The position numbers and the translations under genes were made by a program. A stretch of DNA of 64,000 bases from the NCBI RefSeq assembly GCF_014647435.1, contig NZ_BMPE01000004.1, positions 62,001 through 126,000 of the forward strand, read 5' to 3'. The notes below the pieces were generated by a model that ran no database searches, was not told the origin of the DNA, and saw only the letters and a list, made by a program, of their open reading frames with translations. Positions 37,867 through 48,595 of this stretch are shown here, piece by piece. Position 1 is the stretch's first letter. Every line of letters begins with the position of its first letter. The stretch comes from Deinococcus radiotolerans. Lineage in GTDB: Bacteria > Deinococcota > Deinococci > Deinococcales > Deinococcaceae.

Positions 37867-38711
37867 GCGACCCTGCTGCCGTCACGTACTTCGCGCCCGC
37901 CAAGGTGAACCTGGGCCTGAGCGTCCGGGACCTGCGTTCGGACGGGTACCACGAACTGCACTCGCTGATGGTCCCCCTGAGCGTCGGGGACGACCTGGAG
38001 ATCGCCCCGGCGGACACCCTGACCCTACGTGTCGAGGGCGCTGACCTGCCCGAGGACGACGGAAATCTGGTGTTCCGCGCGGCGCGCGCGTACCTGGACG
38101 CGGCGGGCGCACCGGGCGGCGCGGCGATCACGCTGCACAAGCGCCTGCCGCTCGCGTCGGGCCTGGGGGGCGGCAGCAGCGACGCGGCCACCACGCTGAT
38201 GGCGCTGGCGCGGCTGTACCCGGCGGGCGTGAACCTGCCCGCGCTGGCGCTGAACCTCGGTGCGGACGTCCCGTTCTTTCTGCTGGGCCGCGCGGCGGTC
38301 GCGTCAGGCGTGGGCGAGGTGCTCTCCCCCACCCCGGTGCCGCGCGTGGCGCTGGTCCTCCTGAACCCGGGCGTGGAGGTCAGTGCCCGTGACGCGTACC
38401 GGTGGCTGGACGCCGAGGAGGCCTTCACGCCCGCCCTGGACGTGGAGGGCATCCTGGCGGCCCTGTCGAATGGCCGGCCCGTTCCGTACCTGAATGCGCT
38501 TCAAGATCCGGTCGCGGCGCGGCACGCAGGCATCCGCGGGGCGCTCTCGGCCCTGACGGACGCCGGGCTGCACTCGCCACTGATGAGCGGGTCGGGCAGC
38601 ACCTGCTTCGCACTGGCGCGCGACGACGCGCACGCGCACGACGCGGCGCACGCCCTGACCGCGCGTCACCCGGGCTGGTGGGTGCAGTCCGCGCACGTGC
38701 TGGGCGGCTGA
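37863..38711 (+). CDS. ispE: 4-diphosphocytidyl-2-C-methyl-D-erythritol kinase
   Basis: 282 residues. GHMP kinase that phosphorylates CDP-ME, directly after the IspD step. N-terminal FAPAKVNLGLSVRDLRSDGYH, P-loop LPLASGLGGGSSDAAT, ALNLGADVPFFL with the catalytic Asp, and the late GSGSTCFAL motif. ATG overlaps the ispD stop, giving translational coupling in pathway order. No terminator hairpin with a T-run is visible after it. Confidence 0.96.
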   Translation: MSDPAAVTYFAPAKVNLGLSVRDLRSDGYHELHSLMVPLSVGDDLEIAPADTLTLRVEGADLPEDDGNLVFRAARAYLDAAGAPGGAAITLHKRLPLASGLGGGSSDAATTLMALARLYPAGVNLPALALNLGADVPFFLLGRAAVASGVGEVLSPTPVPRVALVLLNPGVEVSARDAYRWLDAEEAFTPALDVEGILAALSNGRPVPYLNALQDPVAARHAGIRGALSALTDAGLHSPLMSGSGSTCFALARDDAHAHDAAHALTARHPGWWVQSAHVLGG

Positions 38712-38903
38712 ACCCGCCCTGCCGGACCGCGGCACCGGCTCCGGCGCGTGGCCGCCACCGGGACGCCCGCCATGACCTTCAGGCTGGGTCAGGTAAGGGG
38801 GTCGTAAGGGACGCGGCCGTATGCTGCTGGTATCCCGCGCGTGTCCGTGATGACCTCGCCTGACACTCCTGCCTGACGGCCGCGTGGATCACGGAGTTCC
38901 TGC

Positions 38904-39275
38904 GTGTCCCACACCCCCACCCTGATCACGAATCCTGCCCTGTTCGTTCCGACCGCCGCCTTCGAGCGGATCAGCACGCTGCCGCAGCGGCACACGCTGC
39001 CGGGCGCGGAACTGATGGTCTTTCAGTTCTCCAACGGGTACGGCGCGGCCGTGACCCGCCAGCTCTCGCGGCCCGAGGACAGCGCCTTCGAGTTCTGCGT
39101 GCTGGACTGCATGCAGCCCACGCCGCAGCCGTGTTTTTCCACGACGGTGGCGGCGTCATTCCTGTCGGGCCTGTCCCGTGAAGGCACCGAGGGCCTGCTG
39201 ATGCTCACCGAGCGGCTGGGGCTGCACCCGCGGCGCGTGCAGGCGAACACCAGCCTGCTGGACGAGGAATTCTGA
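38904..39275 (+). CDS. Hypothetical protein
   Basis: 123 residues from GTG 38904, with GGAG eight bases upstream and a TATGCT -10 box near 38820. Not recognised. It has four cysteines close together (FCVLDCMQPTPQPCFS, residues about 63-78 hold three of them), no signal peptide and no membrane helix. A strong terminator follows at 39306. Confidence 0.6.
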   Translation: MSHTPTLITNPALFVPTAAFERISTLPQRHTLPGAELMVFQFSNGYGAAVTRQLSRPEDSAFEFCVLDCMQPTPQPCFSTTVAASFLSGLSREGTEGLLMLTERLGLHPRRVQANTSLLDEEF

Positions 39276-39305
39276 CCGCCTACGCCTGAGGGAATTGAAC
39301 TGACC

Positions 39306-39337
39306 GCGCGGCGGGGGCATACCTACCCCCGCCGCGC
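39306..39337 (+). terminator. Terminator after the 38904 gene
   Basis: GCGCGGCGGGGG (39306-39317) pairs perfectly with CCCCCGCCGCGC (39326-39337), 12 bp with an 8-nt loop, 31 bases past the stop. Confidence 0.7.
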
Positions 39338-39382
39338 GCCTGGTGTGCCTGGGGCGGCGCGGGGCTATGCTGCGCGGGTCAC

Positions 39383-41791
39383 ATGAACACGCAAACGGTA
39401 GGGCCGCTGCGGCGGCGGGGGTCGTGGGGTCGCCGCGTGGCGACCGGAGTGCTGGGTACGCTGCTGCTGCTGGGCGCAGCGGGCGGCGGGGCGTACGCGT
39501 GGCTGCGCGTGACCAGCGAACCGCAGCGTTCAGGGAACGTGAACCTGGCGGGGCTGGGCGGGAACGTGCAGGTCACGCGGGACGCGTGGGGCGTGCCGCA
39601 CATCCGCGCGCAGATCGATGAGGACGCCGTGTTCGCGCTGGGGTTCGTGCACTGGCAGGACCGCGCGTGGCAGATGGACTTCCAGCGGCGCGTGGCGCAG
39701 GGCCGCCTGGCGGAGGTGCTGGGCGAGGCGGCTCTGCCGCAGGACAAGTTCCTGCGCACCTGGGGGTTCCAGCGGGCCGCGCAGAGCGCCCTGCCCGCCC
39801 TGGATGACCGCTCGCGCCGCCTGATCCGGGCGTACACGGCGGGCGTGAACGCCGCGCAGGCACGCGGGAAACGCGCCCCGGAGTTCCGCATCCTGGGATA
39901 CACCCCGGAAGCCTGGCAGGACGTGGACACCGTCTCGTGGAGCAAGCTGATGGCCTTCGACCTGGGCGGTAACTACGACGAGGAGGTCCTGAACGCCCAC
40001 GTGACGCGCCGCCTGGGCGCGGACGGGCTGGATCAGGTGACCGCGCCGTACCCGGCGGATGGACCCACGATCCTCAGCGCGGACGAGGTGGGCACCGAGA
40101 AGAGCGCGCCCCTGAGCGGCGCGACCTCGGTCACCCCCAGCTTGCCGGAGGCGACGGTCGCGGCGCTGCGCGCGCACCTGCGGGCCGCCGAGGCGCTGGG
40201 CCTGCAGCACCTTCCCGGCAAGGGCAGCAACGACTGGGTGATCGGCGGCTCGCGCACCGTGAGCGGCAAACCCATCCTGGCGGACGACCCGCACCTGGCG
40301 CTGACAGCGCCGATGCTGTGGTACCTCGCGGACGTGCAGGGCCGTGACTTGAAGGCGATCGGGGCGAGCATCCCGGGCCTGCCGGCCATCGTGATCGGCC
40401 GCAACGAGCGCGTGGCGTGGGGCGTGACGAACGTGAACCCGGACGTGCAGGACCTGTACGTGGAGCCCGAGGGCGCCGCCCTCACCAGCCGCCAGGAGGT
40501 CATTAAGGTCAAGGGGCAGCCCGACGTGACGATCACCGTCCGCGAGAGCGCGCACGGCCCGGTCATCAGTGACAACGGGGGCGGCGGCCTGAACTTCACG
40601 GACGCCGGGCCGCGCGTGGCCCTGAAGTGGACGGCGCTGCAACCCGGCGACACCACCATGGACGCCTTCCTGGGCCTGAACTACGCGCAGAACTGGACGC
40701 AGTTCACGCAGGCGCTGTCCCGCTACGTGGCGCCCAGCCAGAACTTCGTGTACGCCGACGTGGACGGCAACACCGGGTACTACGCGCCGGGCCGCGTGCC
40801 CATCCGAGAGGGCTGGGACGGCAGCGTCCCCGTGCCGGGCGACGGCAGCCGCGAGTGGAACGGCTTCGTTCCCTTCGCGCAGCTGCCCCACACCCTGAAT
40901 CCCGCCGACGGGCTGGTCGTCACCGCGAACAACAAGGTCGTCCCCGACAGCTACCCCTACCTGCTGGGCAACACGCGCAACTGGGCCGAACCGTACCGCG
41001 CGCGGCGCATCACGCAGCTGCTGACCGCCACCCCCAAACTGAGCGTGGCGGACGTGCAGCGCACCCAACTGGACACGCACAGCCTCGTGTGGGACGACTT
41101 CCGTCCCCTGCTGCTCGCCACGCGCCCCGGCAGTGACCGCGCCCGGCAGGCCCTGAGTACCCTGCAAGGCTGGGACGGCAACATGACCACCAGCAGCCAG
41201 GGCGCCCTGCTGTTCGAGGCGTGGCTGATGAAACTGCAGGAGATGGCCCGCGACGAACTGAACGACACGACCGTCATGAACAGCCTGTCCGTGCTGAACC
41301 AGCTGCGCGCCGGCGGCGAGCTGTGCGCGCAGGGCGGCCAGGGCGACTGCGCGGCCCTGCTGACCCGCACCCTGGACGCCACCCTGACTGATCTTCAGGG
41401 CCGCCTGGGGGACAACATGCAGGCCTGGACGTACGGCAAGCTGCACCAGGTGGCCAGCAACCACCGCGCGTTCGGGAAGGTCAGCGCCCTGGCGTGGCTG
41501 TTCAACCACCACGCCCCCACGCCCGGCGGCACAAACACCGTGAACGTCGCCCGGCCCGAGCACGACACCTTCGCGCAGACGCACGGTCCCAGCTACCGCC
41601 AGATCGTCGACCTGAGCGCCCCCGACCGCAGCCTGTACATCGGCAGCCTGGGGCAAGCGGGCAGCCCGCTGGCACCACACGCCACCGACCAGATGAACCG
41701 CTGGATTGACGGGCAGTACCTGCCCATGAGTACCCAGGCCGCCGACTGGGGAAACACGCAGACCCTTACCCTTCACCCGGCCGGACAGTAG
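39383..41791 (+). CDS. Penicillin acylase family N-terminal nucleophile hydrolase
   Basis: 802 residues. N-terminal membrane anchor or signal (about 18-42), then the alpha chain, spacer and beta chain of the penicillin amidase family. The nucleophile is expected to be Ser282 in GKGSNDWVIGG, exposed by self-cleavage before it; ILADDPHL, GVTNVNPDVQDLY and the ANNKVVPDSYPY block fit. These exported enzymes cut amides, including acyl-homoserine lactones and beta-lactam side chains; the real substrate is unknown. TATGCT (39366-39371) is a likely -10. Confidence 0.92.
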   Translation: MNTQTVGPLRRRGSWGRRVATGVLGTLLLLGAAGGGAYAWLRVTSEPQRSGNVNLAGLGGNVQVTRDAWGVPHIRAQIDEDAVFALGFVHWQDRAWQMDFQRRVAQGRLAEVLGEAALPQDKFLRTWGFQRAAQSALPALDDRSRRLIRAYTAGVNAAQARGKRAPEFRILGYTPEAWQDVDTVSWSKLMAFDLGGNYDEEVLNAHVTRRLGADGLDQVTAPYPADGPTILSADEVGTEKSAPLSGATSVTPSLPEATVAALRAHLRAAEALGLQHLPGKGSNDWVIGGSRTVSGKPILADDPHLALTAPMLWYLADVQGRDLKAIGASIPGLPAIVIGRNERVAWGVTNVNPDVQDLYVEPEGAALTSRQEVIKVKGQPDVTITVRESAHGPVISDNGGGGLNFTDAGPRVALKWTALQPGDTTMDAFLGLNYAQNWTQFTQALSRYVAPSQNFVYADVDGNTGYYAPGRVPIREGWDGSVPVPGDGSREWNGFVPFAQLPHTLNPADGLVVTANNKVVPDSYPYLLGNTRNWAEPYRARRITQLLTATPKLSVADVQRTQLDTHSLVWDDFRPLLLATRPGSDRARQALSTLQGWDGNMTTSSQGALLFEAWLMKLQEMARDELNDTTVMNSLSVLNQLRAGGELCAQGGQGDCAALLTRTLDATLTDLQGRLGDNMQAWTYGKLHQVASNHRAFGKVSALAWLFNHHAPTPGGTNTVNVARPEHDTFAQTHGPSYRQIVDLSAPDRSLYIGSLGQAGSPLAPHATDQMNRWIDGQYLPMSTQAADWGNTQTLTLHPAGQ

Positions 41792-41803
41792 GTAGACTGC
41801 CGT

Positions 41804-42403
41804 ATGGCCGAACCTCACCGCGTGCGCGACGCCCTGCGTGCCAGCATGACCGCCTGGGCCACCCTGACCGTCCGGGACGACCAGGCCCGCGTGACCCTCG
41901 CCCCCGACCTCGACGTGCTCGCCCCGCAGCTCGACGCGATCGACCCCGGCTGGAGCCTCACCTGGGCGTGCGACCACCCCAGCCCCCCCATCGTGCGCGC
42001 CCGCCTGAACGTCCTAGGTGCAACGCGCGAGGGTCTCGCCAGCGCGCACACCCTCCAGGACGCCAAACTGGCCGCCCTGGCGGACCTGGCCCGCTCGTAC
42101 GGCGTGACGCCCACCAGCGACCCCATCTGGGTCGAGTACGACCCGGAGGACGGCGCGAACACCAGCGAACTGGAAACCGACACGCCCGCCCCCCGCCCCG
42201 CCGCCGAGCGCCCCCTGCCCCCCCAGCCGCCCCGCGACCCGCAGATGGAAAAAGCCCGCCGGCACATCGAGGACCTCCTCGAGCAGCTGAAAGTGGCCGG
42301 GCGCGGCGGGGACGCCGCGCGCATTCTCATGCGTGGCTACGGCGAGACGCTGGAAGAAAGCCGCGCCATCTACAAGGAACTCCACGCCCTCCTGAAAGGC
42401 TGA
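41804..42403 (+). CDS. Putative DdrA/Rad52-like single-strand annealing family protein
   Basis: 199 residues. From memory of D. radiodurans DdrA, the stretch LDAIDPGWS, RLNVLGATREGL, a helix LAALADLARSYGV, and WVEYDPEDG line up in the same order and spacing as DdrA's LDAV..WSF, RLTVLGVTRED, DALKRCAVQFGIGRYLY and QWADWD; the C-terminal EQLK...IYKELHALL also fits. The GRYLY core is replaced by TPTSD, so it is a divergent paralogue. It has a leaderless start (TAGACT, five bases, ATG) and a Pro-rich linker near 130-150. A phosphoesterase follows four bases later. Confidence 0.5.
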   Translation: MAEPHRVRDALRASMTAWATLTVRDDQARVTLAPDLDVLAPQLDAIDPGWSLTWACDHPSPPIVRARLNVLGATREGLASAHTLQDAKLAALADLARSYGVTPTSDPIWVEYDPEDGANTSELETDTPAPRPAAERPLPPQPPRDPQMEKARRHIEDLLEQLKVAGRGGDAARILMRGYGETLEESRAIYKELHALLKG

Positions 42404-42406
42404 CCC

Positions 42407-43168
42407 ATGCGTAAATTCCTCGCCTTCGGTGACGTGCACGCCGACTTCGACCTCCTCTGGGCCGCCCTGCGCGCCGCCAGCTGCGCCGACGGCGCGGGCC
42501 TGCCCACCCCGCCCGTCCAGGCCGGGCTGTTCCAGGTCATCCTGATCGGCGACCTCGTGCACCCCAAGAACGAACGTGACTACGCGCAGCTGACCGGCCT
42601 GCCCCGCTTCGATCACAGGAACCCGGACCACCTGTTCCTCGCCGCCCGCGAACAGATCCGGCACCTGGAAAAACTCAAGGCGTACCAGGAGGCCGCGCCG
42701 CACGCCGTGCACATCATCCTGGGCAACCACGACGACGCCGTCCTGAACACCAGCTACGTGCTGGGCACCAGCGGCGGCATGGTGCACGTGGAATTCGACC
42801 CGGACCACGGCGGCCTGATCCTGCCCGAACATCTCGCCGCGTGGCTGCGCAGCTTCCCGCGCGAACTGCGCGTCGGGACCGTGCAGTTCGCGCACGTCTC
42901 ACCCCTGCCCGCGCACGCCTACTACGACGACCTGTTCTACGCCGACCATAGCCCCAAACGCTGGTTCCGCGAATCCCCCGAGTACGTCCGCATGGCCGGA
43001 CTCGACTACGGCGTGTACGGCCACACCCAGATCGACGGCGGCATTCACCTCGACGAGGATCACAACCTCGCCATGATCGACGCCCTGCACGCCCGCGAGT
43101 ACCTTGAACTCCTGCTCGACCCCGGTCAGGACGAACCTGTGAAGAACGTCCGCGCCGTTCCCTTCTGA
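42407..43168 (+). CDS. Calcineurin-like metallophosphoesterase
   Basis: 253 residues. Metal-binding blocks in order: FGDVHADFD (residues about 7-15), ILIGDLVHP, IILGNHDDAV, FAHVSPLPAH, and YGHTQIDGG. All ligands of a two-metal phosphoesterase centre are present. The family includes nucleases, nucleotide and protein phosphatases; this member is not assignable. The three-base gap behind the DdrA-like gene implies one message and a shared role, perhaps in DNA end handling. Confidence 0.85.
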   Translation: MRKFLAFGDVHADFDLLWAALRAASCADGAGLPTPPVQAGLFQVILIGDLVHPKNERDYAQLTGLPRFDHRNPDHLFLAAREQIRHLEKLKAYQEAAPHAVHIILGNHDDAVLNTSYVLGTSGGMVHVEFDPDHGGLILPEHLAAWLRSFPRELRVGTVQFAHVSPLPAHAYYDDLFYADHSPKRWFRESPEYVRMAGLDYGVYGHTQIDGGIHLDEDHNLAMIDALHAREYLELLLDPGQDEPVKNVRAVPF

Positions 43169-43243
43169 AGTGCCCCCGTGGGTCGGCACACGCGACTTGG
43201 GCCCGCTGACCCCGCCGGCACGGCCCCCTGTGGCGGCCTCGCA

Positions 43244-43272
43244 TTGACAACCGTGAAGTGCGCCGCTATCCT
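43244..43272 (+). promoter_or_regulatory. Promoter of the tRNA-Asp/tRNA-Phe unit
   Basis: Consensus -35 TTGACA (43244-43249), exactly 17 bases, -10 TATCCT (43267-43272). The first tRNA begins 36 bases downstream. Among the best housekeeping promoters in the window. Confidence 0.85.
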
Positions 43273-43307
43273 TAACCCCGCTGCTTTTGCAGCCCCCTTC
43301 AAGGCAC

Positions 43308-43385
<78 letters not shown>

Positions 43386-43388
43386 GAA

Positions 43389-43464
<76 letters not shown>

Positions 43465-43474
43465 CCAAGAATCG

Positions 43475-43500
43475 CCCCCACCCCAGCGGTGGGGGTTTTT
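43475..43500 (+). terminator. Terminator of the tRNA unit
   Basis: CCCCCACC pairs with GGTGGGGG around CCAGC, followed by TTTTT: a textbook intrinsic terminator 11 bases past tRNA-Phe. Confidence 0.93.
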
Positions 43501-43556
43501 CGTGGCCTCACGCCCATGTCCGCCTGCGTTCATGTGCCGGTGCCATGCTGGGCCGC

Positions 43557-43988
43557 ATGGTTCCTCAGTTCACCCCGGACGCGCTGCGTGCCGTCGCCGC
43601 GTTCCTGCCGGTCATGACCGACCCGGCGTTCCGCTTCACGGACGGTCAGCCGCCCGCCGTGGTCCTGACGGACGGCGGCATCCAGATGCGCGGGTATGCA
43701 TACGATCCGCAGGTGGCGCGGCTGCTGGAGACCCTGAACGCGTTCGGGTGGGTCTACCAGGACGAGCGGTTTCAGTGGCCTCAGTGGGCGCAGTCGCCTG
43801 AGGCGCGCGCCCTGCGGGATGACCCGGCGGTGCTGGCGCGGGCCACGCCGGTGCAGCTGGCGCGGCTGCTGACGATCTTCGCGCGGCAGGAGCGGTTCAA
43901 TGACGGCGCGCGCCTGGGCTTCTGGGAGTCCGGGCTGCTGCTGGGCATCCTGCACCGCGCGGCGGCACTGGCGGATGCGACGGGCTGA
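43557..43988 (+). CDS. DUF6508-like conserved hypothetical protein
   Basis: 143 residues. The C-terminal pattern RLLTIFARQERFNDGARLGFWESGLLLGIL matches what I remember of the DUF6508 family, of unknown function. Start ATG 43557 is preferred because CATGCT lies seven bases upstream, the leaderless layout used by neighbours; ATG 43545 would lie inside that box. It stands alone between the tRNAs and the queuosine operon. Confidence 0.65.
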   Translation: MVPQFTPDALRAVAAFLPVMTDPAFRFTDGQPPAVVLTDGGIQMRGYAYDPQVARLLETLNAFGWVYQDERFQWPQWAQSPEARALRDDPAVLARATPVQLARLLTIFARQERFNDGARLGFWESGLLLGILHRAAALADATG

Positions 43989-44057
43989 GCCCTCTCCCCT
44001 GCCGGGTGCCTGCACGCCTTTGTTCCCCGGCCCCTGGCAGGGATGCATGGACTTGTG

Positions 44058-44063
44058 GATAAT
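44058..44063 (+). promoter_or_regulatory. Possible -10 box for the queuosine operon
   Basis: GATAAT at 44058-44063 is the best -10 candidate before queF; no clear -35. The leader of about 100 bases holds GTGAC-N7-GTCAC and GCGCC-N5-GGGCGC stems. I could not fit it to the known preQ1 riboswitch classes. Confidence 0.35.
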
Positions 44064-44172
44064 GCGCGGTTGAGGTCGCGCCTGCGGGTGCGGACTCCCA
44101 CAACCGGGTGACCTGTGCTGTCACCCCAGGCCCGCGCCGTTCAGGGCGCGGCCCTGCCGGGAGGAAAGACAT

Positions 44173-44640
44173 ATGACGAACGTGACTGCCGGGGCCGACT
44201 GCGGACCCCAGAACCCTGGTTTTGACCGCCGCTACGACGTGCAGGGACTCGACGCGATTGACGTGGCCGTGCTGGGCACGTTCCCGCACGTGCGCGAGGA
44301 CGACCCGGTCCGCTACCCGGGCGAGCCGATGCAGATCGAGATCGTGACCGACGAGTTCAGCCCGGTCTGCCCCTGGAGTGGCCTGCCGGACTTCGGCCGC
44401 CTGGAGATCCGGTACCTGCCGCGCGAGGCGTGCGTGGAACTGAAGAGCCTGAAGTACTACCTGACCAGCTACCGCTTCGTGGGTATCTACCACGAGCACG
44501 CGACGCGGCGGGTCCTGGCGGATCTGGTAAACCTTCTGAATCCCCTGAGCATGGAGATCCGCTGCGATTACGGCATGCGCGGCGGGCTGAACACGATCTG
44601 CACCGTGAACTACGTCGCGCCCGACCATCAGGGGGCGTAG
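44173..44640 (+). CDS. queF: NADPH-dependent preQ0 reductase
   Basis: 155 residues, the short (type I, unimodular) form. Reduces the nitrile of preQ0 to the amine of preQ1. The catalytic cysteine is in DEFSPVCPWSGLPDFG, the family ESKSLK motif appears as ELKSLKYYLTSYR, and the substrate-binding HE is in GIYHEHATR. GGGAGGAAA ribosome site before the ATG. First gene of the queF-queD-queE-queC cluster; queD starts five bases after its stop. Confidence 0.95.
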   Translation: MTNVTAGADCGPQNPGFDRRYDVQGLDAIDVAVLGTFPHVREDDPVRYPGEPMQIEIVTDEFSPVCPWSGLPDFGRLEIRYLPREACVELKSLKYYLTSYRFVGIYHEHATRRVLADLVNLLNPLSMEIRCDYGMRGGLNTICTVNYVAPDHQGA

Positions 44641-44644
44641 GCGG

Positions 44645-45055
44645 ATGCCCTGGAAGCTGAGTTCGGAGTTCACGTTCGATTCGGCGCACGTGATCACCGG
44701 CTACGACGGGCCGTGCGGGAGATTGCACGGGCACACGTACCGCGTCCGGATGGAACTCACCAGTGACCGCCTGCGCCCCAGCGCACACGTGAAGCGGGCC
44801 ATCATGGTCGCGGACTTCAAGACCCTCAAATGGGCCAAGAAGGACGTGGATGCGGGCGGTCTGGACCACGCGTACCTGAATGACCTCCCCGACTTGGGCG
44901 ACGACACGACCGCCGAGGTCATCGCCGCGTACATCCACCGCAAGACGATGGACCGCGTGCGCGCCGACCTGCCCGAGGGGGACGACGGCGCGGACCTGCG
45001 CCTGCACGTGACGCTTTGGGAAACCCCGGACAGCAGCTGCGAGTACTGGGAATGA
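44645..45055 (+). CDS. queD: 6-carboxytetrahydropterin synthase
   Basis: 136 residues. Converts dihydroneopterin triphosphate to carboxytetrahydropterin, the first committed step to preQ0. Zinc-binding histidines are in FDSAHVI and GRLHGHTYRV, and the catalytic cysteine is in GPCGRLHGH; the LDHAYLNDL block is typical. Only four bases separate its stop from queE. The preceding enzyme, FolE-type GTP cyclohydrolase, is not in the window. Confidence 0.95.
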   Translation: MPWKLSSEFTFDSAHVITGYDGPCGRLHGHTYRVRMELTSDRLRPSAHVKRAIMVADFKTLKWAKKDVDAGGLDHAYLNDLPDLGDDTTAEVIAAYIHRKTMDRVRADLPEGDDGADLRLHVTLWETPDSSCEYWE

Positions 45056-45059
45056 GCGC

Positions 45060-45752
45060 ATGAAATACCCGGTGTACGAGCGGTTCTACACCTGGCAGGG
45101 CGAGGGGGTGCACCTGGGCCGCGCGGCGTACTTCATCCGCCTGTACGGCTGCCCCCAGGCCTGCCCCTGGTGCGACAGCGCCGGGACGTGGCACCGCGAC
45201 TACCGCCCCGACGGCGTGACCCTGATGGATGCCAATGAGTTGGCCGAAGTGGTGCGCGCCGAGAGCCCAGACGGCGCAGTGGTAGTCGTGACGGGGGGTG
45301 AGCCGATCCTGTTCGACCTCGCGCCCCTGACGGACGTCCTGCACGCCCTGGGCCGCCGCGTCCACATCGAAACGAGCGGCATCGCGCCCCTGCGCGGCGC
45401 GCTGGACTGGGTGACGCTGTCCCCGAAACCCTTCGGTCAGCCCCCACGGCCCGAAGTCGTGGCAGTCGCGGATGAGGTGAAGATCATTGTCCACGAACCC
45501 GGTGATCTTCAGGCTGGGCTGGACGCCCTGACCGGCCTGCCGGAGGACGCAGTGATCTGGCTGCACCCCGAGTGGAGCCGGGCCCGTGAACGGGACCTGA
45601 CCGTCCTGAACGCAATCACGCAGGCAGTGAAGGAGAACCCGCGTCTGCGGGCCGGGTACCAGATGCACAAGCTGTACCGCGCCGACGACCTCGACGCGCA
45701 CAGCGACAAACGCCTCATCCCCCTGGGCGGCAACGCGGAGCTCGGGTACTGA
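45060..45752 (+). CDS. queE: 7-carboxy-7-deazaguanine synthase (radical SAM)
   Basis: 230 residues. Ring-contracting radical SAM enzyme, the step after QueD. The cluster motif is CX3CX2C (GCPQACPWCDSAGT), with the QueE opening FYTWQGEGVHLGRAAYFIRLYGC and GGEPILFDLAPL as the GGE motif. Overlap-tight spacing with queD. A gap of 114 bases follows before queC, without a recognisable promoter. Confidence 0.95.
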   Translation: MKYPVYERFYTWQGEGVHLGRAAYFIRLYGCPQACPWCDSAGTWHRDYRPDGVTLMDANELAEVVRAESPDGAVVVVTGGEPILFDLAPLTDVLHALGRRVHIETSGIAPLRGALDWVTLSPKPFGQPPRPEVVAVADEVKIIVHEPGDLQAGLDALTGLPEDAVIWLHPEWSRARERDLTVLNAITQAVKENPRLRAGYQMHKLYRADDLDAHSDKRLIPLGGNAELGY

Positions 45753-45866
45753 GCAGCGTAGTGGGGTGTGGGCGGTAGAAACGGCACCCCATACCCGGCA
45801 ACGAGGGTCTGAAGCCCGCTCCCGTGGGGAGAAGGTGGAGTGAGGGGTTCTTTTCGGAGGCTAAGT

Positions 45867-46559
45867 ATGAGTGATAGTCAGAAGCGGGCGGTGGTGCTGC
45901 TGTCGGGCGGGCTGGATTCGAGCACGGTGCTGGGTATGGCGACCCGTGACGGGTACGCGTGTACCGCGTTGTCGTTCCGCTACGGGCAGCGGCACACGGT
46001 GGAACTGGAACGCGCGGCGAAAGTGGCAGCGCACTTCGGGGCCGCGCACCGGGTGATCGACATCAATATCGGGTCGTTTGGGGGAAGTGCCCTGACGGAC
46101 GAGTCGATGGTGGTGCCGACGGACGGCACGGAAGATGGCGTGATCCCGCCGACGTACGTGCCGGGGCGGAACACGGTCTTTATTGCCGTGGGCCTCAGTC
46201 TGGCCGAGGCGATCGACGCCGAGCGGGTGTTCCTGGGGATCAACGCGGTGGATTACAGCGGGTACCCGGACTGCCGCCCGGAGTACCTCGCGGCGTATCA
46301 GACGCTGGCGGACCTGGCGACGAAGGCGGGCCTGGAGGGACGCGGCGCGGTGCTGACGGCGCCCCTGGCGGAAATGACGAAGGCGGACATCGTGCGCGAG
46401 GCGCTGGCGGTGGGCGTGCCAATCGACGTGACGTGGAGCTGCTACCAGGGAGGCAAGGAGCCGTGCGGGGTGTGCGACTCGTGCCGCATCCGGGATAAGG
46501 CGCTGATCGAGGCGGGCCGACCCGACCTCGCCACCACCTACGCCCAGGCCCAGCTGTAA
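45867..46559 (+). CDS. queC: 7-cyano-7-deazaguanine (preQ0) synthase
   Basis: 230 residues. ATP-dependent formation of preQ0. PP-loop [13 protein letters not shown] at the N-terminus, [15 protein letters not shown], and the zinc cysteines SCYQGG...CGVCDSC near the C-terminus. ATG 45867 has CGGAGG six bases upstream; the in-frame GTG at 45840 is rejected. Completes a set that turns carboxytetrahydropterin into preQ1. Tgt and QueA/QueG, needed to finish queuosine, are elsewhere. Confidence 0.96.
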   Translation: MSDSQKRAVVLLSGGLDSSTVLGMATRDGYACTALSFRYGQRHTVELERAAKVAAHFGAAHRVIDINIGSFGGSALTDESMVVPTDGTEDGVIPPTYVPGRNTVFIAVGLSLAEAIDAERVFLGINAVDYSGYPDCRPEYLAAYQTLADLATKAGLEGRGAVLTAPLAEMTKADIVREALAVGVPIDVTWSCYQGGKEPCGVCDSCRIRDKALIEAGRPDLATTYAQAQL

Positions 46560-46565
46560 TCCCAG

Positions 46566-46614
46566 CAGGAGAGGCGGGACGCGCCGGGGTCTCCCCCACG
46601 CGTCCCGCCTCCTG
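46566..46614. terminator. Bidirectional terminator between queC and tkt
   Basis: GGCGGGACGCG (46573-46583) pairs with CGCGTCCCGCC (46599-46609), flanked by CAGGA/TCCTG, between convergent stops. TGTT follows on the plus strand. Confidence 0.8.
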
Positions 46615-46627
46615 TTGAAGGCGTTCC

Positions 46628-48595
<1,968 letters not shown>

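Noticed and set aside
39530..41977. 815-codon minus-strand open frame opposite the penicillin acylase gene
   Set aside because: Reverse-frame shadow: the plus-strand protein has clear family motifs including the catalytic serine, while this frame is His/Arg/Val-rich without motifs.
44064..44172. preQ1 riboswitch before queF
   Set aside because: The leader has two small stems but not the preQ1-I or preQ1-II core sequence; I would need a covariance search to say more.
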